NCBI GenBank assembly: GCA_020430775.1
Contig: JAGQJE010000263.1
Coordinates: 1-38,990 of the forward strand
Source of the DNA: Myxococcales bacterium
Lineage (GTDB): Bacteria; Myxococcota_A; Polyangia; Polyangiales; Houyiibacteriaceae
Reading direction: 5' to 3'
Length of the DNA stretch: 38,990 bases
Shown: piece by piece, positions 23,763 to 33,165 of the stretch
Layout: every line of letters starts with the position of its first letter
How positions within the stretch are numbered: position 1 is the stretch's first letter
Made by a program: the position numbers and the translations under genes
Notes under the pieces: model-generated
The model's input: the letters and a program-made list of their open reading frames with translations, nothing else
Database searches by the model: none
What the model was told of the DNA's origin: nothing

Positions 23763-24983
23763 TTACGCGCGCTCCGGGCGCCGCGGGTCGTGGCCCTTGC
23801 CGGAGCGCCGTCGCGACGACACGAGCAAGCGCTCGAAGGGGTTGTCGTCGCGCCAGAGGTCGCCCGCGAGGAGGCTGATGAGCCCCTGCCGCAGCTCGGG
23901 CGTAGGCGTGTCGTAGAAGAAGAGCCGATCGACGAGGCCCGCGTGATAGAAGCGCTCGATCAGCGCGCCCATCGTGCGGTAGCCACGGTCCATCGCGCGT
24001 GACGCGCCCGCCGCGAGGTCCGGGTCGGCCTCGGCGCCCGCGGCGAGCGCGGGCACGAGCGCGTCGACGAGCCACTCGGCGCCGAGCATCGCGAACGCCA
24101 CCCCGGAGGAGAAGCAGGGATCGAGGAACCCCGCGGCGTCGCCGACGCACGCGTGGCGCACGCCGTAGGGGCTGCGGTTGCGGTAGCTGTAGTTACCGCA
24201 CAGGTGCGACTGCAGGCGCTCCGCCGCCTCGGTGGCGCGCCGGATGCGGGGCGACGCACCGATGGCCTCGTCGAGGTCGCTCGCACGGACGCCGCGTCGC
24301 GCGCTGACCCGCCCGACGCTCACGCGGCCGCCCGGCTGCGGGATGAGCCAAGCCCAGCCGTCGTCCACCATGAAGATGTGGATGTTGCCGGTCGCCTCGA
24401 GCTCGGCGCGGGCGTCGTCGGGCACCTTATCGAAGTGCGTATATGCGGCCGCGAGCCCGAAGCCGTCGATGCGGTCGAGCGACTTCGCGCGGCGCCCGAG
24501 CCACGCGCGCTGCCCGGTCGCGTCGATGACGAAGCGCGCGTCGTGCGGCGCCGCGTCGGTGTGCACGCGGGCGCGGTCGTCGAGCACCTCGAAGGCCTCG
24601 GCGGTCTGCCCCCAGACGAGCTCCGCGCCGGCGGCCTCGGCGCGCCCGAGCAGCGCGGCGTCGAAGGCCGCGCGGTGCACCTGATAGGCGAAGGTGGGGG
24701 TCCCAGGCAGCCCGTCACAGAAGTCGAAGCGCGCGTGCTGACCCGTGCGTTCGTTCCAGAACTCGGCGCCGCCCTTGCGCAACGAGAACGCCGGCTCGAG
24801 CGTGACGCCGAGGCGCTCGAAGATGGCGAGCTCCGCGGGGAGCAGCGACTCGCCGATGTGAAAGCGAGGGAAGCGCTCGCGCTCGAGCACGCGCACCCGC
24901 ACGCCCGCCATCGCGAGCAGGGCCGCCGCGGTCGCCCCCGCCGGCCCGCCGCCGACGACGAGCACATCGACGCAGCCGCTCAC
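23763..24983 (-). CDS. FAD-dependent halogenase-like oxidoreductase
   Basis: A 406-aa flavoprotein. The FAD motif is GGGPAG (11-16) within LVVGGGPAGATAAALL, followed by RFHIGESLLP (40-49), a mark of the flavin-dependent halogenase superfamily. WAWLIP at 210-215 fits WxWxIP, the motif that separates halogenases from ordinary monooxygenases, and Lys70 (RKGGAEF) lies near the catalytic-Lys region. CVGDAAGFLDP holds the second FAD motif. It could be a true aryl halogenase (some aryl polyenes are brominated) or a related oxidoreductase that kept the motif. The GTG at 24983 overlaps the ketosynthase stop (GTGA), so it is the last gene of that operon. Confidence 0.75.
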   Translation of the reverse strand: MSGCVDVLVVGGGPAGATAAALLAMAGVRVRVLERERFPRFHIGESLLPAELAIFERLGVTLEPAFSLRKGGAEFWNERTGQHARFDFCDGLPGTPTFAYQVHRAAFDAALLGRAEAAGAELVWGQTAEAFEVLDDRARVHTDAAPHDARFVIDATGQRAWLGRRAKSLDRIDGFGLAAAYTHFDKVPDDARAELEATGNIHIFMVDDGWAWLIPQPGGRVSVGRVSARRGVRASDLDEAIGASPRIRRATEAAERLQSHLCGNYSYRNRSPYGVRHACVGDAAGFLDPCFSSGVAFAMLGAEWLVDALVPALAAGAEADPDLAAGASRAMDRGYRTMGALIERFYHAGLVDRLFFYDTPTPELRQGLISLLAGDLWRDDNPFERLLVSSRRRSGKGHDPRRPERA

Positions 24984-26206
24984 GCGCGCCTCAGCACGAG
25001 CGAGGTGTTGATGCCGCCGAACGCGAAGTTGTTCGTCAGCGCGACGTCCACGCGGGCGTCGCGCGGCGCGCCCACCACGTAGTCGAGCGGCGCGCAGTCG
25101 TCGCCGACGCGCGCGAGGTTGCGCGTCGGCGGGACGAAGCCGGCGCCGAGCAGCCCGACGCAGAGCGCCGCCTCGATCGCTCCGCACGCGCCGAGCGTGT
25201 GGCCGATGTGGCCCTTGAAGGAGCTGACGGGGGCGCGGTCGCCGAACACGGCGAAGGTCGCCTCGCTCTCGCAGGCGTCGCCGACGACGGTCGCGGTGGC
25301 GTGCGCGCTCACGTAGTCGACGTCGCCGGCCGAGACGCGCGCGTCGGCGAGCGCGCGGCACATCGCGTCCTGCATGCCCCGCGCGGACGGCGCGGTGACG
25401 TGGACGCCGTCGCAGTTCGTCCCGAACCCGACGAGCTCGGCAAGGATGGGGGCGCCGCGTGCGCGCGCGTGGTCCCACCCTTCGAGGACGAGCGTCCCGG
25501 CCCCTTCGCCGAGGACGAGGCCATCGCGCGCGCTGTCGAAAGGCCTCGGGCTGTCCTGCGGGCGGTCGTTGTATCCGGACGAGGTCGCGCCCATCGCGTC
25601 GAAGACGCCCGCCGTGATGTAGTGCAGCTCCTCGGCGCCGCCGGCGAGCATGACGTCCTGGGCGCCGGCGCGGATGGCCTCGGCCGCGAGGCCGATGGCG
25701 AGGCTTCCGCTCGCGCAGGCGGCGCACGCCGGGACGACGCGCCCGCGCACGCCGAAGAAGAGCGCGAGGTTCGCCGCGCAGGTGTGGCTCATGAACTGCA
25801 GGTACGCGCCGCCCCCGCCGCCGAAGAAGTGTCCCTCCTCGATGAAGCCGCGCGCGAAGCGCTCCCAGGCGTCCGACGCGCCGTGCGTCGACCCATACGC
25901 GAGACCGACCGCCCCGCTCGCGAGCATGTCGGAGTCGAGACCCGCCGCACGCACCGCGCGCTCGGTCGCCTCGGTCGCGAGGCGCGCGACGCGGCCCATC
26001 GTCCGGACCTGCTTGCGAGGCCACCGGTCGAGGTCGAGGTCGCTCACCGCGGCGACGAGCGCGGAGCGGATGCCAAGCAGCCCCTCCCACGGCGGCCGCC
26101 GCACCACGCCGTGCCGGCCCGTTCGCGCGGCGTCCAGCACCGCGTCGAGGTCGTGCCCGACCGGGGTCACGAGCCCCACACCCGTGATCGCGACCCGCGC
26201 GGACAT
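24980..26206 (-). CDS. Beta-ketoacyl-ACP synthase, aryl-polyene type
   Basis: A 408-aa FabF-like condensing enzyme with a complete active site: Cys164 (AACASG), His302, Lys331 and His336 (KGHIGHTLGACG), and the C-terminal NNFAFGGINTS. The first His motif reads HATAT in place of the usual HGT, a variant seen in aryl-polyene ketosynthases as far as I recall. The residue run HFFGGGGGAYLQF near 126-138 is Gly-rich and unusual. It begins four bases after fabG and overlaps the flavoprotein gene, so it belongs to the five-gene operon. It would elongate the growing polyene chain by malonyl-ACP condensation. Confidence 0.87.
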   Translation of the reverse strand: MSARVAITGVGLVTPVGHDLDAVLDAARTGRHGVVRRPPWEGLLGIRSALVAAVSDLDLDRWPRKQVRTMGRVARLATEATERAVRAAGLDSDMLASGAVGLAYGSTHGASDAWERFARGFIEEGHFFGGGGGAYLQFMSHTCAANLALFFGVRGRVVPACAACASGSLAIGLAAEAIRAGAQDVMLAGGAEELHYITAGVFDAMGATSSGYNDRPQDSPRPFDSARDGLVLGEGAGTLVLEGWDHARARGAPILAELVGFGTNCDGVHVTAPSARGMQDAMCRALADARVSAGDVDYVSAHATATVVGDACESEATFAVFGDRAPVSSFKGHIGHTLGACGAIEAALCVGLLGAGFVPPTRNLARVGDDCAPLDYVVGAPRDARVDVALTNNFAFGGINTSLVLRRA

Positions 26207-26210
26207 GGGC

Positions 26211-26954
26211 CTACCCGAGCCCGCCGTCGATGCCGATCACCTGGCCGGTGATGTAGGCGGCGTCGCCGCTCGCGAGGAACGCCACGAGGCCGGCGACCTC
26301 GTCGGGCGTGCCGAGCCTGCGCATCGGGATCTGCTTTTTCAGGTCGGCGAGCGGCAGGCCGGCGACCATGTCCGTGTCGATGAGGCCGGGCGCGACCACG
26401 TTCGCCGTGACGCCGCGCTTCGCGACCTCCTTCGCGACCGAGCGCGTCGCGCCGATGAGCCCCGCCTTGGCCGCGGCGTAGTTCGCCTGCCCGCGGTTGC
26501 CGCTGACGCCCGACAGGCTCGAGATGCTGATGATGCGCCCCCAGCGGCGCCGGACCATGGGCATCACGAGCGGGCGGGTGACGTTGTAGAAGCCGTCGAG
26601 GGTCGTGCGGATCACCACGTCCCAGTCCTCCGGCTGCAGGCTCGGGAAGACGTTGTCTCGGGCGACCCCGGCGTTGTTCACGACGACGCCGATCGCGCGG
26701 TCGGGCGCGTCGAGGTAGGGCTCGAGCGCGGCGATGGCGGCCGCGCCGTCGCGCACGTCGAAGGGCAGGAGCGTCGCCTCGCCGCCGTGCGCGCGGATGT
26801 CGGCGGCGACCGCCTCGGCGGCCTCCGTGCTGCGCGCATAGTTGAGGAGCACGGGGTGACCGGCGAGGGCGAGGCGACGCGCGATGGCGGCGCCGATGCC
26901 GCGGCTCGCGCCGGTGATGAGGGCGTAGGGTTTGCGCATCGTGGGGTCGGTCAT
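26211..26954 (-). CDS. 3-oxoacyl-ACP reductase (FabG-like)
   Basis: A 247-aa SDR of the FabG group that would reduce the 3-keto intermediate made by the neighbouring ketosynthases with NADPH. TGASRGIG is at 14-21, NNAG at 93-96, and the catalytic residues are Ser146, Tyr159 and Lys163, with the FabG-type SGNRGQANYAAAKAGLIG segment. The ATG at 26954 overlaps the chain-length-factor stop by four bases; an ATG at 26939 (MRKPYALITG) is a possible shorter start. Its place between ketosynthase genes supports a role in a polyene pathway and not in the primary fatty acid cycle. Confidence 0.87.
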   Translation of the reverse strand: MTDPTMRKPYALITGASRGIGAAIARRLALAGHPVLLNYARSTEAAEAVAADIRAHGGEATLLPFDVRDGAAAIAALEPYLDAPDRAIGVVVNNAGVARDNVFPSLQPEDWDVVIRTTLDGFYNVTRPLVMPMVRRRWGRIISISSLSGVSGNRGQANYAAAKAGLIGATRSVAKEVAKRGVTANVVAPGLIDTDMVAGLPLADLKKQIPMRRLGTPDEVAGLVAFLASGDAAYITGQVIGIDGGLG

Positions 26955-27784
26955 GGCTCGGCGGGGACAGCGGGCGGGTCCGCCTGCGCGGCGCCGGCGC
27001 CGTCGATGTAGAGGTCGACGCACCACGGCTCGCCGCCGTCGAGCGAGAGCGGGACCGTGCGAGGCTCCTGCCGTAGCGCGCCCGGCGCCGCCGAGCCACA
27101 CGCCTCGACGGCGTCGACCAGCGCGAGGAGCCCCGCGGCCGGGTTGCCGGCGAAGCGCGCGTCGCGCACGACCCCGGCCGCCGGGTCGCAGCGAAGGCGC
27201 GCGATCCGCGGGGCGTCGGGGGAGGGCGGCGCCGTGCAGAGCGCGACGCCGACCGCGAGCGGCGCGTGCGGGGCGAACGCGCGCAGCGGCTCCGGGAGCG
27301 CCTCGTCGGCGACCGTCACGATGACCTCGTCGGCCTCGCCGCGGTCGAGCAAGAGCCACCCCTCGAGCAGCGCCATCGCCGCGGTGTCCTGCCCCGCGGC
27401 GATCGCGGTCGTGAAGCCTTGGTTGCCTGCGCCGATCGTGAAGAGGCCCGCGCCCGTGTTGTGCACGCTGTTCTTGAAGCGCGCCGGGGACAACAGCCCC
27501 TTGCCGTCCTTCATCATCACCATCTGGTCGACGGCGATCTCCATCTCGCCGTGCGACGACCCGAAGACCGTCGCCGCCGTCCCGAGGTCGAAGCCGGCGG
27601 CGCGCGCGGTCCGCGTCGCCACCTCGACCATCATCTGCGTGAGCAGGCTCGTGCCTCGTTTCGCGCGCGACGGCACCAGCTCGCAGGGCGGGCGGGGCTC
27701 CGCCGCTCCAGCGACGGCTTCGGCGGCGGCCGAGGGTCCGGCGTCGGGCCACAGCCCCGTTCCGGCGATGTACACGGGCCTCAT
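26951..27784 (-). CDS. Beta-ketoacyl synthase chain-length-factor-like protein
   Basis: A 277-aa protein resembling the N-terminal half of a ketosynthase, of the type annotated as chain length factor in aryl-polyene clusters. The segment FKNSVHNTGAGLFTIGAGNQ (103-122), followed by GFTTAIAAG, fits that family. The nucleophile region contains no Cys, so it cannot condense and more likely forms a heterodimer with an active ketosynthase and shapes chain length. It is much shorter than a full synthase because the usual C-terminal half with the two His motifs is missing, which is normal for this subfamily. ATGA overlaps link it to both the ketosynthase before it and fabG after it. Confidence 0.8.
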   Translation of the reverse strand: MRPVYIAGTGLWPDAGPSAAAEAVAGAAEPRPPCELVPSRAKRGTSLLTQMMVEVATRTARAAGFDLGTAATVFGSSHGEMEIAVDQMVMMKDGKGLLSPARFKNSVHNTGAGLFTIGAGNQGFTTAIAAGQDTAAMALLEGWLLLDRGEADEVIVTVADEALPEPLRAFAPHAPLAVGVALCTAPPSPDAPRIARLRCDPAAGVVRDARFAGNPAAGLLALVDAVEACGSAAPGALRQEPRTVPLSLDGGEPWCVDLYIDGAGAAQADPPAVPAEP

Positions 27785-28974
27785 GATGCCGAGCCGAGCA
27801 CGACGCTCGTGTTGTTGCCGCCGAACGCGAACGCGTTGCTCAGGGCGAACCGGAACGGGCCCTCGACGCGTCCCTCGGGGACGGCGACGTGCACGTCCGG
27901 ATCGACGGGCGCGGCGTCGAGGTTGCCCGGCGACCACCCGCGCTCGAGGGCTGCGATGGCGAAGATGGCCTCGAGCGCGCCGCACGCGCCGAGGGTGTGG
28001 CCGGTGTACGACTTGGTGCTGACCACGGGTACCGAGCCGCCGAAGACCGCGTCGATCGCGCGCGACTCGGCGACGTCGTTGTGCCGCGTGCCTGTGCCGT
28101 GGGCGTTGATGAGCCCGATGTCCGCGGGATCGAGCCCCGCCTGGGCGAGGGCCGCGCGCATCGCCGCCTGCGCGCCGCGGCCCTCGGGGTGGGGCGACGA
28201 GGGGTGGTAGGCGTCGCTCGTCTCGCCGACGCCGAGCAGGTGCGCGCGCGCGGGCGCGGTGGCCGAGGGCTCGCGCTCGAGCAGGAGGAACGCGGCGCCC
28301 TCGCCGAGGTTCATCCCGGGGCGGTCCGCGGCGAAGGGGCGGCACGGCTCGCCGGCGAGGACGCCCAGGCTGAAGAAGCCGCGCAGCGTGGTCTGGCAGA
28401 GTCCATCGGCGCCGCCTACGAGGACCGCGTCGGCGAGCCCGGCGTCGAGCAGTCGCCTCGCCGAGGCGAGGACCTTCGCGCTCGACGAGCACGCGGTGCT
28501 GACGACGTAGCGCGGGCCGGTCGCGCCGCTGAGCGTCCGGACGGTCTCGGCGAGGATGTGAAACGGGTGCTGCCGGTGGTAGTCGTAGCCGTCCGGCAAG
28601 GCCCCGTCGCGCGCCCACGCGTCGTGCGCGTCCTCGGTCCGCTCAATGCCGCCCGTGCTCGTCCCGACGACGATCGCGACCCGCGCGGCGCCCCACCGCG
28701 ACACCGCCTGCGCGACCGGATCCGCGATGTCCGCGTAGCCGAGGGCGACGAGCCGCGTCAGACGGGAGTCGTGTCGGAGCAGCGCCGGGGCCGGCGGATC
28801 GAGCGGCCCCGGCACGCAGCCGGAGACCGTGTCGAAGGGGACCTCGAAGGGCGGCCGGCGCAGCCCGCGCGCGCCGCGCTCGAGCGCGGAGATCGCCTCG
28901 GCCGCGCTCCTCCCGAGGCCGCAGCACGCCCCGTACGCCGTGATCGGGTACACGCGCCGCATCCCTCCCGCCAT
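27781..28974 (-). CDS. Beta-ketoacyl-ACP synthase, first gene of polyene-like operon
   Basis: A 397-aa condensing enzyme with Cys162 (STACSSSAKVLASA), His302 (AHGTGT), Lys331 and His336 (TGHTLGACGA), and SNAFAFGGNNTS near the end, so it should be active. The TACSSSAKV stretch resembles the ApeO-type ketosynthase of aryl-polyene clusters. The start is uncertain: ATG 28974 gives the full length; ATG 28962 has GGGAGG directly against it, too close for normal use. It is the promoter-proximal gene, with about 90 bases separating it from the divergent glutaredoxin fusion, so both promoters must share that gap. Confidence 0.87.
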   Translation of the reverse strand: MAGGMRRVYPITAYGACCGLGRSAAEAISALERGARGLRRPPFEVPFDTVSGCVPGPLDPPAPALLRHDSRLTRLVALGYADIADPVAQAVSRWGAARVAIVVGTSTGGIERTEDAHDAWARDGALPDGYDYHRQHPFHILAETVRTLSGATGPRYVVSTACSSSAKVLASARRLLDAGLADAVLVGGADGLCQTTLRGFFSLGVLAGEPCRPFAADRPGMNLGEGAAFLLLEREPSATAPARAHLLGVGETSDAYHPSSPHPEGRGAQAAMRAALAQAGLDPADIGLINAHGTGTRHNDVAESRAIDAVFGGSVPVVSTKSYTGHTLGACGALEAIFAIAALERGWSPGNLDAAPVDPDVHVAVPEGRVEGPFRFALSNAFAFGGNNTSVVLGSAS

Positions 28975-29066
28975 ACGAGCGCCGTCATACCACTGAGCGC
29001 GTCGCGGCGCCCGAGCTTGTCCCGCCGGGCGCTTGCGCGAGGCCGCGGGAGTGCTGTGCTAGCGCC

Positions 29067-29983
<917 letters not shown>

Positions 29984-29984
<1 letters not shown>

Positions 29985-31093
29985 TGCCGCCGAGCCCTCG
30001 CGGCGTCCCCGGCGCGCCCGACGACGAGCCCGCGGAGCGCGCCGGACCCGTCGCGTCGTCGAGCGCCCCCGAGTCCATCGGCGCGCGGCTCGTCTTCGTC
30101 GTGTCGCCGCCCCGCGCTGGGTCCACGCTGCTCCAGCGGATGCTCGGGTCGCACTCGGCCGTGTTCACGCACCCGGAGCCGCACCTCATCACGCCGCTCG
30201 CCCACCTCGGGTACTACGCCAACGTCGACAAGGCGCCCTTCGACCACATCAACGCGGCCGAGGCGCTCCGCAGCTTCGTCGACGGCCTCCCGCGCGGCGA
30301 GGACGACTACCTCGACGCCCTCCGCGCGTACACCGACACGCTCTACGGGCGGATGCTCTCGGCGAGCGGCCGCGAGCGCTTCCTCGACAAGACCCCCGCC
30401 TACGCGCTCGTGCTGCCCTTTCTCGCGCGGCTCTACCCGGACGCCCGCTACGTCGTGCTGATGCGCCATCCCCTCGCGGTCTTCAGCTCGTACGCCAACA
30501 GCTTCTTCGCCGGGGACTGGCGCGCGGCGCACGCGTTCAACCCGATCCTCGAGCGCTACGTCCCGGCGATGGCCCGCTTCGTGCGCGGCGAGCCCGTCCG
30601 CGCGGCCCACGTCGCGACCGTCGCGTACGAGGCGCTCGTCCAGCGCCCGGACGCCGAGCTGTCGCGGCTGTTCGCGTTCTGCGGCCTGCCTCACGAGCCG
30701 CGCGCGGTCGAGTACGGCGACGGCGAGCCCGTGAAGGCGGGGCTCGGGGACCCGATCACCGTCGGCAGGGAGCGCCGCCCCGTGACGGACTCGCTCGACA
30801 AGTGGGTGGGCGAGCTCGCCGGAGACCCCGGCAAGCGGGCGCTCGCCGAGCAGATGGTCGCGCGCCTCGACGACGCGGACCTCGCGGTGTGGGGCTGGCC
30901 GCGGGCGCGTCTGTGGGCGCCGCTCGAGGACGCGCCGGGCTCGTCCGGCGCCCCGGCGCCGAAGCCGGTGTGGAACCGCTACACGGTGCAGCGCCGCGTG
31001 ATGCTCGCCCTCAAAAAAGACATCGACCGGCGCCCCCACGGCCGCCTCGTCCGCCGCGTGAAGTACTACTGCGACGTGCTGCTGCGGGAGTGA
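29984..31093 (+). CDS. PAPS-dependent sulfotransferase family protein
   Basis: A 369-aa sulfotransferase-fold protein. SPPRAGSTLLQRML (41-54) is the 5'-phosphosulfate loop, LDKTP follows, and VVLMRHPLAVFSSY (157-170) holds the Arg and Ser of the 3'-phosphate site. It should transfer sulfate from PAPS to a hydroxyl of a small molecule, sugar or lipid; the acceptor cannot be told. Residues 1-30 are Pro/Ala/Ser-rich and likely disordered. It is coupled to the glutaredoxin fusion by a TGATG junction. Its 3' end overlaps the convergent methyltransferase gene by 28 bases. Confidence 0.82.
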
Positions 31094-31914
31094 TCGGCGC
31101 GCAGCCGCGCGAAGACGACCTGTGAGTCGCTCCACCGGTCGAGCGGCTCACCCTCGAAGCCGCCCTCGTGGCGGACGATGCGCAGCCCGTTGTAGTGCAA
31201 CAGCGCCTCGAGCTCGGCCGGGAAGAGCTGCCTCATGGCGAGCGGCGTCACGCGGGGCGGGGCCGGCCGATCGCCGTCTGCGCGCTCGAAGATGAGGTCC
31301 ACGTGCTCGACCTGGCGCGCCGCGTCGTACGAGAAGCGCTCCCCGTACAGGTGGGGGACGCCGTCCACCCGCACGCGGCCGCCCTTGTAGACGCGCGACG
31401 GATCGCGGCCGAGCGTCGCGGGGTCGGGCAGCAGCACGTCGAACACCAGGCGCCCGCGCGGCGTCAGGTGCGCGCGCACGGTCGCGAGGCAGCGCTCGAT
31501 GTCGCGGCGCGTGTACAGGTGCATCAGCACGTTGAACGGCGCGACGACGAGCGCGAAGCGGCGCCCGAGGCGGACCGAGCGCAGGTCGCCGCGCACGAAG
31601 CGCACGCGTTCACGCGCCGCGGCCGGCTCACGTTCGGCGCGGTCGCGCGCGTAGCGCAGCATCGAGGCCATGCGGTCGACGGCGACCACCTCGGCACCGG
31701 CGCGGGCCATCGCGCGCGTGACCCGGCCCGTTCCGCAGCCGAGCTCGAGCACCGGCCCGCGCGCCTTCGCGGCGAGCGCCGCGTAGAAGGCTACGTCCTC
31801 GCGGCGCCGGCGGTAGGTCTGCTCGTAGTAGACGGGGTCTTCGTAGTGGGCGGCCGCTCCGCGTCGCTCCTCCGCGCTGGCGCGGGCTCGCCCGGTCGGC
31901 GGCGGCTCAGCCAT
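31066..31914 (-). CDS. Class I SAM-dependent methyltransferase
   Basis: A 282-aa methyltransferase. VLELGCGTGRVTRAMA carries motif I for S-adenosylmethionine, VVAVDRMASML carries the acidic residue binding the ribose, and VRFVRGDLRSV and FALVVAPFNVLMHL follow as motifs II and III. The C-terminal half resembles small-molecule methyltransferases that start with a YEDPVYYEQTY segment. The acceptor is unknown. The ATG at 31914 is chosen because it overlaps the HAD gene stop by eight bases; the open frame continues upstream only as a shadow of the HAD gene. Confidence 0.85.
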   Translation of the reverse strand: MAEPPPTGRARASAEERRGAAAHYEDPVYYEQTYRRRREDVAFYAALAAKARGPVLELGCGTGRVTRAMARAGAEVVAVDRMASMLRYARDRAEREPAAARERVRFVRGDLRSVRLGRRFALVVAPFNVLMHLYTRRDIERCLATVRAHLTPRGRLVFDVLLPDPATLGRDPSRVYKGGRVRVDGVPHLYGERFSYDAARQVEHVDLIFERADGDRPAPPRVTPLAMRQLFPAELEALLHYNGLRIVRHEGGFEGEPLDRWSDSQVVFARLRADHSRSSTSQ

Positions 31915-32758
31915 GGGGCGCCTCGGCGCGTGCCGCCAGCACGTGCCGCGCGAGCTCCGCGAACCCCTGCCCGCGCGCGCCGTCGGTGATGAACGCCGGC
32001 GGCCGAGGCAGGTTCGCCAGGTGGTCGCGCACGTTCGCGACCCCGACGGACAGCGGAAAGAACGCAAACGCCTCCGCGTCGTTGCCGCTGTCGCCGACGA
32101 AGAGCCAGCGGGCCGGCTCGCGCTCGATGTCGACGTCCAGCGCGTCGCGCACCGCGCGCACGCTGCCTCTCGCCTTGTCCCAGTCGCCCGGCACCGCGTG
32201 CGCGTGCACGCTCGAGACGACGCAGCGCGCCCCGGCCGCTTCGATGAGCGCGCGGAGCTTGGCGATCTCGCGCGCCGGCAGGCTCACCCGCTCCCCGACG
32301 TCGAACGCGAGGTCGCAGCGCCGGCCGCTCATGTCCTCCGTCTCCCGCACGTGGGGCAGCGCGTCGCGGACGGCCGCCCGGACTCGCTCGAAGAGCGGCT
32401 GGTAGCGCGCGCGGGCCGCGTCGTCGTCGTAGTGGGCGCACCGCATCGCGCCGCGTTGGTCCCGCCACGTCCAGCCCGCGCCGTTCTCGCCCACCGCCAC
32501 CGCGACCGGCCACAGCCGCGAGAGCACGTCGGCCCACGCGAGCGGGCGACCGGTCACCGCGACCGCCTCGAGCCCGGCGCGCGTGAGTCGGCAGAGCGCG
32601 TCGTAGGCGTCCGGCTCGAGCCGGCCCCCGCGGGTCATGGTGTCGTCGATGTCGAAGACGACCCCGCGGAGCGCGCGGCACGCGGCCTCGCTCAGCTCCA
32701 CGAGCGGGCGCAACGCTCCGCCCTGCTGCGACGAGCGCTCGGGTGGGCCCACCGTCAT
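31907..32758 (-). CDS. HAD-superfamily (Cof/IIB-type) phosphatase
   Basis: A 283-aa haloacid-dehalogenase-like hydrolase. The nucleophile motif FDIDDTMT holds the two catalytic Asp residues, VTGRP is motif II and [12 protein letters not shown] is motif IV. The cap insertion between motifs II and III fits type IIB, like sugar-phosphate and mannosyl-glycerate phosphatases. The ATG at 32758 (MTVGPPERS) gives a normal length; an ATG at 32770 or a longer form from 32875 is possible but adds unconserved sequence. It is first in a two-gene unit with the methyltransferase and diverges from tatA. Confidence 0.8.
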   Translation of the reverse strand: MTVGPPERSSQQGGALRPLVELSEAACRALRGVVFDIDDTMTRGGRLEPDAYDALCRLTRAGLEAVAVTGRPLAWADVLSRLWPVAVAVGENGAGWTWRDQRGAMRCAHYDDDAARARYQPLFERVRAAVRDALPHVRETEDMSGRRCDLAFDVGERVSLPAREIAKLRALIEAAGARCVVSSVHAHAVPGDWDKARGSVRAVRDALDVDIEREPARWLFVGDSGNDAEAFAFFPLSVGVANVRDHLANLPRPPAFITDGARGQGFAELARHVLAARAEAPHG

Positions 32759-32889
32759 CGGCGCGAGCATACCAGGGGCCACGACGCCGCGCCGGCTTGC
32801 CGGGCAGGCGGTTGCGGCCTCATACACGCGGGCGTAGCGTAACGAGCACCCCCGCGGGGCTCTTCGATCCGTCACAGGAGGCGCACCTC

Positions 32890-33144
32890 GTGCCCAATCT
32901 AGGTTTTGGCGAGCTCATCATCATCTTGCTCATCGTCCTGCTCGTCTTCGGGGCGAACCGGCTGCCGCAGGTAGGCGAGGGCATGGGCAAGGCGATCCGC
33001 AACCTGAAGCGCGGGCTGTCCGGCGACGACGACATCGACGTGACGCCCACCAAGAAGCACGTTTCGGACGGCGCCGACACGCCGCGCGTCTCGCAGGAGA
33101 CGAAGCAAGAGGTCACCGACGCCAAGGTCGTCGACCGCAAGTAG
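32890..33144 (+). CDS. tatA: Twin-arginine translocase subunit TatA
   Basis: An 84-aa TatA/E-type protein. One membrane helix ([12 protein letters not shown]) is followed by the short hinge and the amphipathic helix [20 protein letters not shown], then an acidic, unstructured tail. It would build the pore of the Tat system for folded proteins. The GTG at 32890 gives the usual short N-terminus and has AGGAGG eight bases upstream. No tatB or tatC gene is next to it, so tatA is apart from the rest of the system. Confidence 0.92.
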   Translation: MPNLGFGELIIILLIVLLVFGANRLPQVGEGMGKAIRNLKRGLSGDDDIDVTPTKKHVSDGADTPRVSQETKQEVTDAKVVDRK

Positions 33145-33165
33145 GCCCTCGGACCCGCCTCGAGC

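Noticed and set aside
26211-27752. 513-codon frame joining an Arg-rich segment to FabG
   Set aside because: The N-terminal part is the chain-length-factor gene in another frame; the ATG at 26954 with a four-base overlap gives a standard FabG.
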